Assembly (NCBI GenBank): GCA_016280445.1
Contig: JAEEGS010000040.1
Coordinates: 1-53,997, forward strand
Direction of reading: 5' to 3'
DNA: 53,997 nt
Origin: Bacteroidaceae bacterium
GTDB taxonomy: Bacteria; Bacteroidota; Bacteroidia; Bacteroidales; Bacteroidaceae
The notes beneath the pieces were generated by a model, which was not told the DNA's origin, did no database searches, and saw only the letters and a program-made list of their open reading frames with translations. Shown here piece after piece: positions 14,798-24,582 of this stretch (positions within the stretch are counted from its first letter, which is position 1; each line of letters starts with the position of its first letter). A program made the translations under genes and the position numbers.

Positions 14798-17299
14798 TTA
14801 CAATTTTACACTTACACGTTTGCCCTTGTAGGTCACTTCCTGCTTCTTTCCATCCTTCACAACCACAAAGACTCGCGTTGCAGGCATACCGTCAAATGCG
14901 CCCTTCCGCTTCTCAATGGTCAGCGTCTGCGCGGCTTCGTTCCAATTCATCACGATACGGCTGCACTTGCCCTGCTCGTAGGCATGGGTGACTCCATCGT
15001 CCTCGTAGAGTGTGAACGTGGCATCAGCACCTGGGTAGATACGCAGTTCCATCGGGGCATCAGCCTTATCGGCAGCATATTGCTTGTCGGCTCCCACAGG
15101 CATGATGCTTCCGCCCTTCACGAACACAGGAATATTGGTACGATTGACTGCTGTCTCCACACTCTGTCCTCCTGTATAATGCTGACCTGTGCGGAAATCA
15201 TACCAACCCGCCTTGTTGATGGGCAGATAGGTGCGCCAAGAGGTCACTCCAGGCTCTGTAATAGGATTCACCAAAAGTGACTTGCCGAACATGTACTCAT
15301 GCTTCTGTGCCAACGCCTCCGTGTCGCCCACAAAATCGAAAACAAGCGGACGCATGAGTGTCGAACCATCAAAGGAAACACCTGCCGCATGGCTATAGAT
15401 ATAAGGCAGAAGACGATAACGCTCCTTCAGACAGCCAGCAATGATGTCCTGCGCCTCTTTTCCATAGTTCCAAGGCTCAGTGTTGCTGATGTAGCCATGC
15501 ACACGCATCAAAGGCAGATACACCGATGTCTCTATCCAGCGCAACATACGCTCGATGTATGCCGCATCCTGATATTGATTGCCCGGACGGAAGAAGCCGC
15601 CTGCATCGTAAGTCCACCAAGGGATGCCTGCCGCCTGCATGCCCAAGCCTGCCGTGATTTGTCGACGGAAAGTTTCCCAATCATTGCCCACATCGCCCGA
15701 CCACATAGCCGAACCATAACGCTGGATACCAGGGAACCCGCAACGGGTGAGAATCATCGGCCGCTTCTCGGGTGCATCCTGACGCAGACCTTCATACACC
15801 GTCTTGTTCACCATCAGCGGATAGACATTGCGGAACAACTCGCCCGGGTATTTTCCATCCACCAAACGGCGACCCACCAAGTCGTCATTCTCCGGCTCTG
15901 TGGCATCTTGCCACCACGCATCGATGCCCAAAGGCAACAGACGACTGCTGAAGTTCTTCCAATAGGCTTTAGCGGCTGCAGGATTGAAGAAGTCTATCCA
16001 ATCCGTGCCAGGAATATAGTAGCCCTCGCGCAACATCTGCTTGCCCACCTCTGAACTCTTGTCAATCTTTGACCACACAGACACCATTAGCCGCATGTTC
16101 ATCGCATGAAGGCTATCAGTCATCTGCTTCGGGTCAGGATAGTTGGCCTCGTCAAAGCGCATGGCGTTCCAGCCATACTTGCCCCAATACTGCCAATCCT
16201 GCACCATCACATCGGCAGGAAGTCCTTCGCTGCGGAAACGCTGGGCAACACCCAGCAACTCGGCTTGTGAATGGAAACGTTCGCGGCAATGGATGTAGCC
16301 CAATGCCCACTGAGGCATCAGCGGTGCCTTGCCTGTCAGTTCCCGATAGGTGGCGATGACCTCGTCGGCACTACCCACAAACACGGTGTAATCAACTGCC
16401 TGAGCCACAGGCGAACGGAACACCGTCTCGTTCTTCACCTTGCCATAAAACACCACCGGTTTGTCACCGTTGGATAGTTCTGCCGTCAGCGTGTGTGTGC
16501 CTTTGCTCAAATGCACAAGGGTGGAAGCCGTTGGAGGAAGCCAAAGGTTTTGCATCTCAATGACGGGCTTGCCATCGATGACCAAATTATGCCGACGCGC
16601 CATCTGCTGACCCACATCGAGCAGCAGCGAATAGTCGCCCTCTTCAGCCACATCAATCGTTGCCTCATACAGATTGCGTTCTCTCACCTCCTGTTTGCCG
16701 CCTTCGGTTGAAGTGACATTCACCACCTCTTTGCTCCCAACTCCCGCACGCTTGGTCAGAGCCACTTGACTATCCATCGGATTAAAGTCCGTCAGACCAT
16801 AGTTGTTCCAAAGGAGACCATAACCTCGGCTTGACAGCATCATGGGAATGGATATCTGGGTGTTCACCTGTGTGAGTCGGCGTGAAAGGCCACGAATGTT
16901 GGTGTAGCCATCCTGAAACTGCCCCAAACCATAGAGGAACTCCCCTTCGGGCGAAGCGAACGCCAGACGAGCCTCATAAGTGGACAAACCTGCCACGGTG
17001 GCGGCCTTCAGTTCGTGTTCAGTAGCAGAAAAGACTACTTTCCCAGTCTTGTCCAACACCTCCACACGTTTGCTGTCAGCATCCACCTTCACAGAGATGT
17101 CGCTGCCCTTCACCTCACTATCCTTCACATAAATCCATTCGGGCAATGGCTCGTCAGCCTTTTGTTCCACATATTGGATGCGCACGGCATTCGGAGCCAG
17201 CATCTTCACGATTAAAGTACCCTTACCATAGGGAAACTCTTCCGCAAAGATCCATTGACAGCACACCAGCGCGCACAGCACGAATAAAATCTTTCTCAT
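14798..17299 (-). CDS. Secreted GH31 glycoside hydrolase with PA14 insert (alpha-xylosidase-like)
   Basis: The 833-residue protein has a signal peptide (cleavage near residue 20). An N-terminal beta-sandwich is interrupted by a PA14-like segment at about residues 203-290 (YEATIDVAEEGDYSLLLDVG). A (beta/alpha)8 barrel spans about 325-680. The GH31 nucleophile is Asp465 in WWQDATEPEND and the acid/base is Asp536 in WSGDVGNDWE. PA14-bearing GH31 enzymes of this build are typically alpha-xylosidases acting on xyloglucan oligosaccharides. An alpha-glucosidase role cannot be excluded. It follows the GH3 gene by 28 bp, so they are probably co-transcribed. Confidence 0.93.
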   Translation of the reverse strand: MRKILFVLCALVCCQWIFAEEFPYGKGTLIVKMLAPNAVRIQYVEQKADEPLPEWIYVKDSEVKGSDISVKVDADSKRVEVLDKTGKVVFSATEHELKAATVAGLSTYEARLAFASPEGEFLYGLGQFQDGYTNIRGLSRRLTQVNTQISIPMMLSSRGYGLLWNNYGLTDFNPMDSQVALTKRAGVGSKEVVNVTSTEGGKQEVRERNLYEATIDVAEEGDYSLLLDVGQQMARRHNLVIDGKPVIEMQNLWLPPTASTLVHLSKGTHTLTAELSNGDKPVVFYGKVKNETVFRSPVAQAVDYTVFVGSADEVIATYRELTGKAPLMPQWALGYIHCRERFHSQAELLGVAQRFRSEGLPADVMVQDWQYWGKYGWNAMRFDEANYPDPKQMTDSLHAMNMRLMVSVWSKIDKSSEVGKQMLREGYYIPGTDWIDFFNPAAAKAYWKNFSSRLLPLGIDAWWQDATEPENDDLVGRRLVDGKYPGELFRNVYPLMVNKTVYEGLRQDAPEKRPMILTRCGFPGIQRYGSAMWSGDVGNDWETFRRQITAGLGMQAAGIPWWTYDAGGFFRPGNQYQDAAYIERMLRWIETSVYLPLMRVHGYISNTEPWNYGKEAQDIIAGCLKERYRLLPYIYSHAAGVSFDGSTLMRPLVFDFVGDTEALAQKHEYMFGKSLLVNPITEPGVTSWRTYLPINKAGWYDFRTGQHYTGGQSVETAVNRTNIPVFVKGGSIMPVGADKQYAADKADAPMELRIYPGADATFTLYEDDGVTHAYEQGKCSRIVMNWNEAAQTLTIEKRKGAFDGMPATRVFVVVKDGKKQEVTYKGKRVSVKL

Positions 17300-17327
17300 A
17301 TCAATTCCTTTTGTTAATGACTTTTTC

Positions 17328-19907
17328 TCAGTTCACCTTCCAAGACAACTTCTTCAAGTCCTTGTCTTGTGAACTTGTACCATACAATATCTCAAAATCG
17401 CCCTGCTTCTCATGCACCGTGTTGGTTTCAGGGTCGAAGAACTCAAACGACTTCGATGTCAGTTCCAACACAGCCTCAACCGTCTGACCTGCCTTCACGT
17501 CCACACGCTGGAAAGCACGGAGCGACTTCAGTGGTCCATCTGGGTCGGAAAGGTCACGAATGTACACCTGAACCACCTCGGTACCATCCATCTTGCCCGT
17601 ATTGGTGACAGGCACCGTCAGTTTGTAGCCCTTGCCCTGCTTGCTCATCTTCCCTTCGCCAATTGTGAACTGCGTGTAACTCTGTCCATAACCAAAAGCA
17701 AAGAGCGGGTCGTTGAAGTAGCGGTAGGTACGTCCCTTCATGGAATAATCTTCGTAGTCGGGCAATTGAGCAGAGGTCTTGTAGAAGGTGATAGGCAACT
17801 TGCCACCAGGGTTATAGTCGCCAAAGAGCACATCAGCCACAGCCTGTCCACCTTCCTGACCTGGATACCATGCTTGCAGAATGGCATCACAAGTTTCCGT
17901 TTCTGGCAACAAGGCAATGGCAGAACCAGAGCAGTTGACGAAGATGACCGTCTTGCCAGCCTCTTTCAATGCCTTCAGGAAGTCGCGCTGCACTTTCGGC
18001 AGTTCGATGTGGGTACGGTCACCACCCTTGAAACCATCGATGTTCACAGGCATCTCCTCACCTTCGAGAGCGGCTGCAATACCACCGACAAAGATGACCT
18101 TGTCAATACCTTTCAACTGGGCAATCGCTGCCGCATAGTCGATAGGCAGTTCCTTATCCACACTCAGTTTCATGTTGGCATCCCATGTCTTCACATGCTT
18201 GAAACGCACCTCAATCCGATAGGACTTGCCAGCCTCGGCATTGATGGCGGTGCGAGTGGGTGTAGTGCGCCAGGTGTGATGACGAACCTTGCGTTCTCCG
18301 TCGATATACAGTTCGAAGTCTCCACAACTTTCCATGTTCACCACATATTCACCCGACTCTTTCGGAGTGAAGACGGTCTCATACTTGGCCGAGAAGTCCT
18401 CAAGATTCACATTAGGAGCAAAGTTATGCATACCTGCAGTAGTGACTGCCACAGGAGTGGTGTAGAACTGTGTCGTGACAGGCTTTCCTTCCATCGCCGT
18501 ATTGTTCCAGAAAGTGCCTTTCAAGCCCTTTTTTCCATCTACTTGGCAATTAGTGGCCAAGAGGCAATCCATCACCTTGTCGTAAGTGCGGTCGCAACCG
18601 GCCATATAGACCAAGTTCTTCTGTTTCGTCTTGATGCCATTGAGGATGGAGATGGTGCGGTTTGGAGTACCATTGTAGTTACCCCACATCAATCGCTCGT
18701 CATCAGCATTAGGACCAATCACGGCTATCTTCTCCTTATTCTTCTGAAGAGGCAGCACAGCACCCTTGTTCTGCAAGAGCACCAACGACTGACGTGCCAT
18801 ATCGAGTGAAATCTGGCGATGCTCCTTCGAATCCATCTTCGAGTAAGGAATCTTCGACCACTCCACCAAAGAAGGATCGTCCATCTCACCCAAGTCGAAA
18901 CGGCCTTCCAACAGACGTATCACATGCTTATCCACCTCTGCCTCGGTGATGAAACCACGTTTCACTGCATCGGGGATGCTCTTATAAGCATAACCATAAC
19001 CACATTCCACATCGGTGCCTGCCAATGTTGCCTTTGCCGAGGCGTGAGTGGCATCCGAAGAGGACTTGTGCGAGGTATAGAAGTCGCTGATGGCACCGCA
19101 GTCGCTCACCACCAAATACTCAAATCCCCATTCATCTCTCAAAATCTGCTGCAACAGACGGGTGCTTCCGCAGCATGGGTCATCGTCCAAACGCTGATAA
19201 GCGCACATCACCTCTCTCACCTTTGCATCCTGCACCAATGTCTTGAAGGCGGGCATGTAGGTTTCCCACATGTCGCGTGGAGACACATCCACCAGATTCG
19301 CTGAGTGGCGCGTGTATTCAGGGCCACTGTGCACTGCATAATGCTTGGCACAAGCCCACAATTTCCTGTACTTCGCTGTCTCAGGTCCCTGCAAACCCTT
19401 CACCACCTGTACACCCATCACACTGGTCAGATAAGGGTCTTCACCGTAGGTTTCCTGCCCACGTCCCCAACGGGGGTCACGGAAGATGTTCACATTCGGA
19501 GTCCAAACCGAGAGACTATGGAACTTCTCGTCCTCTCCACCATTCAACATACGGTGGTTATACTGTGCACGGAACTCCGTACTCGTGGCATCAAACACCT
19601 TAAAAAGCAATGCAGGGTTCCACGATGAAGCCATCGCTATTGGCTCTGGAAACACGGTCACATTGCCCATGTTTGCCGCACCGTGCAATGCTTCACTCCA
19701 CCAGAAGAACTTCTTGATGCCCAGCCTTGGGATGGCAGGACTCTCGTCCAGCATCAGCATCGCTTTCTCTTCCAGCGTCAAACGTCCACAAAGGTCAGTG
19801 GCGCGTTCTTTAGGACTCAATTTCGGATTTTGATACGGTAGTGTTTGTGCATTTGCTCCCAATGCCATCATGCAGCACAGGAACAGCGTTGATAAAGGTT
19901 TTCTCAT
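17328..19907 (-). CDS. Secreted GH3 glycoside hydrolase with PA14 domain (beta-xylosidase/beta-glucosidase)
   Basis: The 859-residue protein has a signal peptide (cleavage after ALGANA). The N-terminal GH3 barrel carries the substrate-binding KHYAVHSGPE and the nucleophile Asp269 in VVSDCGAISDFY. The C-terminal GH3 domain is split by a PA14 domain at about residues 462-600 (begins LKGTFWNNTAMEG) and is followed by a fibronectin III-like domain (about 750-859). The WWSEALHG start and PRWGRGQETYGEDPYL are typical of Prevotella/Bacteroides xylan beta-xylosidases, but beta-glucosidases share them. It lies between the GH5-GH43 gene and the GH31 gene on the same strand, which fits release of monosaccharides from hemicellulose oligomers. 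Confidence 0.94.
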   Translation of the reverse strand: MRKPLSTLFLCCMMALGANAQTLPYQNPKLSPKERATDLCGRLTLEEKAMLMLDESPAIPRLGIKKFFWWSEALHGAANMGNVTVFPEPIAMASSWNPALLFKVFDATSTEFRAQYNHRMLNGGEDEKFHSLSVWTPNVNIFRDPRWGRGQETYGEDPYLTSVMGVQVVKGLQGPETAKYRKLWACAKHYAVHSGPEYTRHSANLVDVSPRDMWETYMPAFKTLVQDAKVREVMCAYQRLDDDPCCGSTRLLQQILRDEWGFEYLVVSDCGAISDFYTSHKSSSDATHASAKATLAGTDVECGYGYAYKSIPDAVKRGFITEAEVDKHVIRLLEGRFDLGEMDDPSLVEWSKIPYSKMDSKEHRQISLDMARQSLVLLQNKGAVLPLQKNKEKIAVIGPNADDERLMWGNYNGTPNRTISILNGIKTKQKNLVYMAGCDRTYDKVMDCLLATNCQVDGKKGLKGTFWNNTAMEGKPVTTQFYTTPVAVTTAGMHNFAPNVNLEDFSAKYETVFTPKESGEYVVNMESCGDFELYIDGERKVRHHTWRTTPTRTAINAEAGKSYRIEVRFKHVKTWDANMKLSVDKELPIDYAAAIAQLKGIDKVIFVGGIAAALEGEEMPVNIDGFKGGDRTHIELPKVQRDFLKALKEAGKTVIFVNCSGSAIALLPETETCDAILQAWYPGQEGGQAVADVLFGDYNPGGKLPITFYKTSAQLPDYEDYSMKGRTYRYFNDPLFAFGYGQSYTQFTIGEGKMSKQGKGYKLTVPVTNTGKMDGTEVVQVYIRDLSDPDGPLKSLRAFQRVDVKAGQTVEAVLELTSKSFEFFDPETNTVHEKQGDFEILYGTSSQDKDLKKLSWKVN

Positions 19908-19980
19908 ATTGCAAAAAGATTTTTGATTTTATCTGGTTAATAGAAATAGGTGATTTTTCTTGAGTGTCTTTGAAAGCAGA

Positions 19981-20030
19981 AAAACCCATGCTCGTACAGA
20001 TTCCCATGAATCCGCACGGGCATGAGTTTT
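19981..20030 (-). terminator. Hairpin terminator or attenuator between GH5-GH43 and GH3 genes
   Basis: A 16-bp stem with a few G-U pairs (19981-19996 with 20015-20030) holds an inner GATTC / GAATC stem. On the minus strand it ends in a GTTTTT tract. It lies 20 bp after the GH5-GH43 stop and would reduce read-through into the GH3-GH31 pair. Confidence 0.6.
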
Positions 20031-20049
20031 ATCCAATTACTTTAGCACA

Positions 20050-23000
20050 TCATTGCACTAAGATCTTCTTCGTCTCCACGGTTCCGTCGCTGTAGGTCTT
20101 CTTGATGATGTTAATTCCCTTCTCAGGACGAGCGAGGCGACGTCCATCCAGCGTGGAAATCTCTGTAGAAACACCCATCACCTCCTCGGGCAACTCAATT
20201 CCCTCAATGTCCGTTGCGATGGGATTCGTACCATCCATGGAGAGGAACACATCATCGATATAGATGGAAGAACTACCATTCGTCCAGAAACCAGCGATGT
20301 AGATGTGTGATGGGTCAATCACCTTACCGTTGGATGCCTTCATATCATGCAGGTCAATCTTGATTTTCTTCGATGAACCGAAATCCTTGATGTAGGCATC
20401 ACCCCAGTAGTTGTTAGCGTCGAAGAGACGGAACGAAGGTGCACAACTGGTTGCTGTGTACTTAAGTTTCACTACCAAGTAGTTGTAAGCCGAGAGGTCG
20501 AGGCCAGCCGAATAAGTCCATCCTCCGAATCCGTTCTGACCAGCCTTGAACGTCTTCTTGCTCTCATCGAACGTTCCCGTCGCAAAGATAGAAGGATTGA
20601 AGTTCTCTTTGGTGAGAGGGAATGGAGACACAGACACCTTGATGCTCACCGACTGCGAGTTCTGCATGATGTCGAAGTAAGTGGCGGTGATGGTGGCCTC
20701 ACCATCTTGCAGGGCCACAATGCGTCCACTCTTCACTGTGGCAACCTCTGGATTGCTGCTCACATAAGAGCAAGAAGAGGTCACATCGTTCTGCAGACCC
20801 GATTTCGCCGTGCTGATGACGTGGAACGTCTTGGCAGAGCCAGGCATGAGGCTCACCTTCGACACATCGGCTTTCAGCGACTCCGTGATGAGGTCATCCT
20901 CCGTGAAGGTCTGCAATGTGCCAGGAGCATAGTACATCTCCTCCGTGTATTCAGGTTCGGTGGAGAACCAGTCGATATCCACATATCCACCCAGTTCCTG
21001 CGTAGCGAAGTTGAAGAGGTAGAATCGCTGACCGACAAAGAAGTCAAGCGTATAGTTCATGGTCATCGTCACACCCCACTGTATCCACTGGGCATTATCA
21101 AAACTATAGTAGTATTTGCACGACTTGGTTGCAAAATTGACAATTGCACGCAGGTAGATGACATCGGCATTCACCTCATCACCATTCAGTGTTTCAGCCA
21201 CTGCATGATTCTTTCCGTCGAAGGTACAACGCTGGCTGTAGAGATGCTTCTTGCCATTCTCCATCTTCACAGCAATGAAGGAATAAGGATTCTGGAACAC
21301 GGACAGACCAGCCACATCGCCCTCCTCCATGTGGGAAATGTCCATCTTGATGGTGCCGTAAGAGTTCATGTACTTAATCTGCGAAGTACCTTCAGGCGAG
21401 GTGCCGAAGATGCGCTGTGAGAGCGAGTTGCGAGCCCATACAAGGTAGTCGGTCACGTTGGCTGTGTACAGACGCAAATTGCCCGGATTGGCCATCAGCG
21501 ACCATGCCCCATCGTCGGGATTGTGGTTCCATTGCCACTGCATGCCCAGTCGTGGGCTGGTGAAGGTTTCGTTGGTGGGCAGATAGGTACGCTCATAGAA
21601 AGCACCCACATCAGGCTTCTTGTAATAGGACAGTTTGGTGCTGCTTTTCGCCTTCGAGACATCCACACCATTATTGCCGATGACAGGCCAGCCGTTTTCC
21701 CATACGACAGGCTCCAGATACGGGATGCGGCCAACGGCACCAGCATCCTTAAAGAGCATCGTCCACCATTCGCCCGTCTGTGTCTGCACCAAGGCACCCT
21801 GATGAATGGCACTGTCGTAGAACACACGGTAAGGGCACTCCTCATAAGGTCCCATCGGGTTCGTCGAGCGGAAGATGGTTTGCGAACTGGTGAAATAATC
21901 CACATAATCCCCATGATTGTAAGTGCAATAGAGGTAGTAATAATCCCCTATGTGATACATGTGAGTGCCCTCAAGACCTGCATCGTTCTTAGAAATGACC
22001 GTTTTCCTCTCAATCTCCTTGAAGGTCTTTGGATTCATCTTGATGACATCAATGTTGTTGATGCCAAAAGCCACATAGAGGTTTCCATCACCATTCTCGC
22101 CATCGTCGAAGAGCCACCCTGGGTCGTGATAGATGCCCGACAAACGCGTATCCTCCCACTGTCCCTCAGGATTGGTGGCCGTCAGCAGAATGCTTTGACG
22201 GTCGTTTTCCCATGTGGAGCATGGGAAATAGAGATAGAACTTGCCGTCATGATAACTGAGCGACGAAGCCCACATGCCCTGTGCATAGTGATGCTTACCA
22301 TTCAGCAGGCTATAGTCATCGTTGTCAAGAATCTTTTCCAGCGGATTAGCGCAATACTCCCAGTTCACCAAGTCCTTCGACTTCAGGATGGTGGCACCGG
22401 GGAAGTGATACATCGTCGTGCTGACCATGTAGTAAGTGTCTTCCACACGAATCACGTCCACATCGGGGAAGTCCGCATTGATGATGGGGTTGATGTAGGT
22501 TCCGTTGCCCTGGTCTGCTGTCCAGGCACGTGTGTAGGACGGACAGGGATAATCCTGATGGTAATACTCCTTGTACCACTCGAAGCAAGCCACACCGCAA
22601 GCCTCATAGGGGTCAACGCCATTGGCCTCCATCGCCTTCTTGAAGGCAGGCACCACCTTCCTGTTGTTGATGTATTCATCAATGTCGATGAAGTCGCCCG
22701 TGCCGGTGAGCGTCATGGAGATGTTACCATAGTAATCAAGGATGGCCTTGTAAGCCTTACCCCACTTGCTGGTGGAAGCCGTAGCCCACGTGCCATAGTT
22801 GGGAATCACCCAATTTCCATGCTCATCATAGTGCCCCTGAGCCGACGGCTTGTGAGGACTCCAGTCCACCTCGGTAATCACGATAGGATTCGTGCTCAAC
22901 ACTGGCACAGACTCACCAAACTTTTTGATGGCATTATTAACATCGCAATGATCATCACTATTGTCGTACCACCCAGCGTAGTTGTGCACCGCATAGCCGA

Positions 23001-23796
23001 TGTTGTAACCCTCGATGGGGTAGGTGGCATAGTCACGATAGTTGCTCTGCCAACCCGTGCCAGGTACCAAGATGATACCTGTAAACCCGTTGGCACGAAT
23101 CTTGTCCACGATGGGTTGGAAGAAATCGTGCAGCGCCTTTGACGACGACGAGCCATCATTCATGTACAGGTTCACAGGCTCATTGGCCAGCTCAATGCTG
23201 ATCTGACCGCTATACTTCAAGATGGAGTCATTCTTCGTCACACGATCCCACACATCAAGCAGAAAATTCTGATAGCTGCCACCCACATAAATGTTGTGAG
23301 GACAAACGCCCGGCGGGCGCATGATGACATAAAGTCCATGCTGCATAGCACTTCGGGCGATCGGGAAATAGAGGGACTTCAAGTATGAGTCCAATTTCGT
23401 TCCTGTATAATGGCTGATGTCAGCCTCGCCAGTACCAGACTCCCTCGAATCCTGCGTCCATGCACCTGCATTTCCGTTCGTCCATGCAGGGTCGAGGTGC
23501 AGACGGAACAGGTTGCAGTATGCTCCCTGCGTCGTGTCAGTGATGGCGGTGAAGAGTTTGGTGAAATACGATTTACAGTTGGCTACACCTGTAGAAGTAT
23601 AGCCTCCCGACCATCTACCACCGTTAAAATACTCACTCGGGGTATCCATCACACCATGCAGCACAACCTTGTTGCCATGCTGGTCTTTGAAATACTTCCC
23701 GTCCACATGTAGTGGCGACAAGCGTCCATAGGTAACCTGGGCCATCGCCATCAGCGACAGGCTCCATGTCGTTAAAACAAGTAGTAATTTCTTCAT
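20050..23796 (-). CDS. Secreted bifunctional GH5-GH43 enzyme with Ig-like and carbohydrate-binding modules
   Basis: The 1248-residue protein has a signal peptide (1-20). A GH5 domain (about 25-425) has acid/base Glu206 in ELANEP and nucleophile Glu309 in VITEVDW. A GH43 domain (about 430-745) has base Asp445 (FPDVDVIRV), pKa-modulating Asp558 (YHDPGW) and acid Glu609 (GLEGTHMY). A GH43-associated beta-sandwich follows (745-960), then a bacterial Ig-like domain (965-1060), a probable carbohydrate-binding module (1065-1195) and a C-terminal tail TLDGRRLARPEKGINII that resembles Bacteroidota secretion-sorting tails. The pair suggests endo-cleavage plus removal of xylose or arabinose from the same polymer. 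The exact specificity is inferred. It is first in the leftward GH cluster. Confidence 0.92.
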   Translation of the reverse strand: MKKLLLVLTTWSLSLMAMAQVTYGRLSPLHVDGKYFKDQHGNKVVLHGVMDTPSEYFNGGRWSGGYTSTGVANCKSYFTKLFTAITDTTQGAYCNLFRLHLDPAWTNGNAGAWTQDSRESGTGEADISHYTGTKLDSYLKSLYFPIARSAMQHGLYVIMRPPGVCPHNIYVGGSYQNFLLDVWDRVTKNDSILKYSGQISIELANEPVNLYMNDGSSSSKALHDFFQPIVDKIRANGFTGIILVPGTGWQSNYRDYATYPIEGYNIGYAVHNYAGWYDNSDDHCDVNNAIKKFGESVPVLSTNPIVITEVDWSPHKPSAQGHYDEHGNWVIPNYGTWATASTSKWGKAYKAILDYYGNISMTLTGTGDFIDIDEYINNRKVVPAFKKAMEANGVDPYEACGVACFEWYKEYYHQDYPCPSYTRAWTADQGNGTYINPIINADFPDVDVIRVEDTYYMVSTTMYHFPGATILKSKDLVNWEYCANPLEKILDNDDYSLLNGKHHYAQGMWASSLSYHDGKFYLYFPCSTWENDRQSILLTATNPEGQWEDTRLSGIYHDPGWLFDDGENGDGNLYVAFGINNIDVIKMNPKTFKEIERKTVISKNDAGLEGTHMYHIGDYYYLYCTYNHGDYVDYFTSSQTIFRSTNPMGPYEECPYRVFYDSAIHQGALVQTQTGEWWTMLFKDAGAVGRIPYLEPVVWENGWPVIGNNGVDVSKAKSSTKLSYYKKPDVGAFYERTYLPTNETFTSPRLGMQWQWNHNPDDGAWSLMANPGNLRLYTANVTDYLVWARNSLSQRIFGTSPEGTSQIKYMNSYGTIKMDISHMEEGDVAGLSVFQNPYSFIAVKMENGKKHLYSQRCTFDGKNHAVAETLNGDEVNADVIYLRAIVNFATKSCKYYYSFDNAQWIQWGVTMTMNYTLDFFVGQRFYLFNFATQELGGYVDIDWFSTEPEYTEEMYYAPGTLQTFTEDDLITESLKADVSKVSLMPGSAKTFHVISTAKSGLQNDVTSSCSYVSSNPEVATVKSGRIVALQDGEATITATYFDIMQNSQSVSIKVSVSPFPLTKENFNPSIFATGTFDESKKTFKAGQNGFGGWTYSAGLDLSAYNYLVVKLKYTATSCAPSFRLFDANNYWGDAYIKDFGSSKKIKIDLHDMKASNGKVIDPSHIYIAGFWTNGSSSIYIDDVFLSMDGTNPIATDIEGIELPEEVMGVSTEISTLDGRRLARPEKGINIIKKTYSDGTVETKKILVQ

Positions 23797-23834
23797 TTTC
23801 TATCAGTAATTTGGTACATTATTTATTTTAGGGG

Positions 23835-23842
23835 CAAAATTA
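23835..23842 (-). promoter_or_regulatory. Probable -7 element of the GH5-GH43 gene
   Basis: On the minus strand TAATTTTG at 23842-23835 fits TAnnTTTG and lies 38 bp ahead of the ATG at 23796. No convincing -33 TTTG is visible at the usual distance. Confidence 0.5.
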
Positions 23843-23895
23843 CTGATGATTCTCCTACCCCACTTTTCTCTACATTACATTTATTTGCGGATAGG

Positions 23896-24582
23896 TTACA
23901 CAAGGCGTGAAAGAAGCCGTGCAGCAAGGGCTTTCGGGCTGTCAACAATGATTCGGGCACCACATTCTTTGAGCCAGTCCTTGTCGCGAAATCCCCAACT
24001 GACAGCAATGCACGGAAGCCCCGCGTTTTGAGCCGTCATCAAGTCCACCTCGCTGTCTCCCACATAGACACACTCCCTCTTCCTTATCTCCCGTCCGTGC
24101 AGCAGGGAGAGTTGTCGGATGGCCTCATTCACCATGTCGGGAGCAGGTTTCCGCTTCACGGCGGGAGTCTCTCCGATGGCAACATCGATGCAGTCGGCAA
24201 AAAACGCCCTGTGGAGGTCCTTCACGGCAGCATCCGGTTTGTTGCTCACGATGGCGGTGAAGAGGCCTCTCCGCTTGCATTCGCGGAGCAAGGCAGGAAT
24301 GCCCTCGTAGGGAGCAGTCCTGTCCATCGAGTGCGCCACATAGTGGGCACGGAACGCATCCAGCACACGCTCCTTCAGCACCTCGTCAGCATCGGGACAA
24401 GCCCGTTCCACACTCTGCCACACCAGACGCCTCACGCCATTGCCCAGAAAGCGGCGCGTGTCCTCCTTCGTGTTAGGCGGCAGCCCACCCGCCTCGCGCA
24501 AAGCATAAGACACACTCTCGTGCAAATCGTCGAGCGTGTTCATCAGGGTGCCGTCCAAATCAAACAGAAGGGTCGTCAGCAT
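23896..24582 (-). CDS. HAD-family phosphatase, phosphoglycolate phosphatase-like
   Basis: The 228-residue protein has all HAD motifs: nucleophile DLDGTLMNT near the N-terminus, VSNKPD in the middle, a lysine in KRKPAPD, and VGDSEVDLMTAQNAG for Mg binding. The C1 cap of about 70 residues is like Gph. It hydrolyses a small phosphomonoester, possibly 2-phosphoglycolate. Specificity within this family cannot be read from the sequence. Its start overlaps the end of panE by 7 bp, so the two are co-transcribed and probably translationally coupled. Confidence 0.88.
   Translation of the reverse strand: MLTTLLFDLDGTLMNTLDDLHESVSYALREAGGLPPNTKEDTRRFLGNGVRRLVWQSVERACPDADEVLKERVLDAFRAHYVAHSMDRTAPYEGIPALLRECKRRGLFTAIVSNKPDAAVKDLHRAFFADCIDVAIGETPAVKRKPAPDMVNEAIRQLSLLHGREIRKRECVYVGDSEVDLMTAQNAGLPCIAVSWGFRDKDWLKECGARIIVDSPKALAARLLSRLV

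Noticed and set aside
21523-23142. 539-codon plus-strand open frame inside the GH5-GH43 gene
   Set aside because: It is antisense to conserved GH5 and GH43 catalytic segments and has no start signals or recognisable domain.
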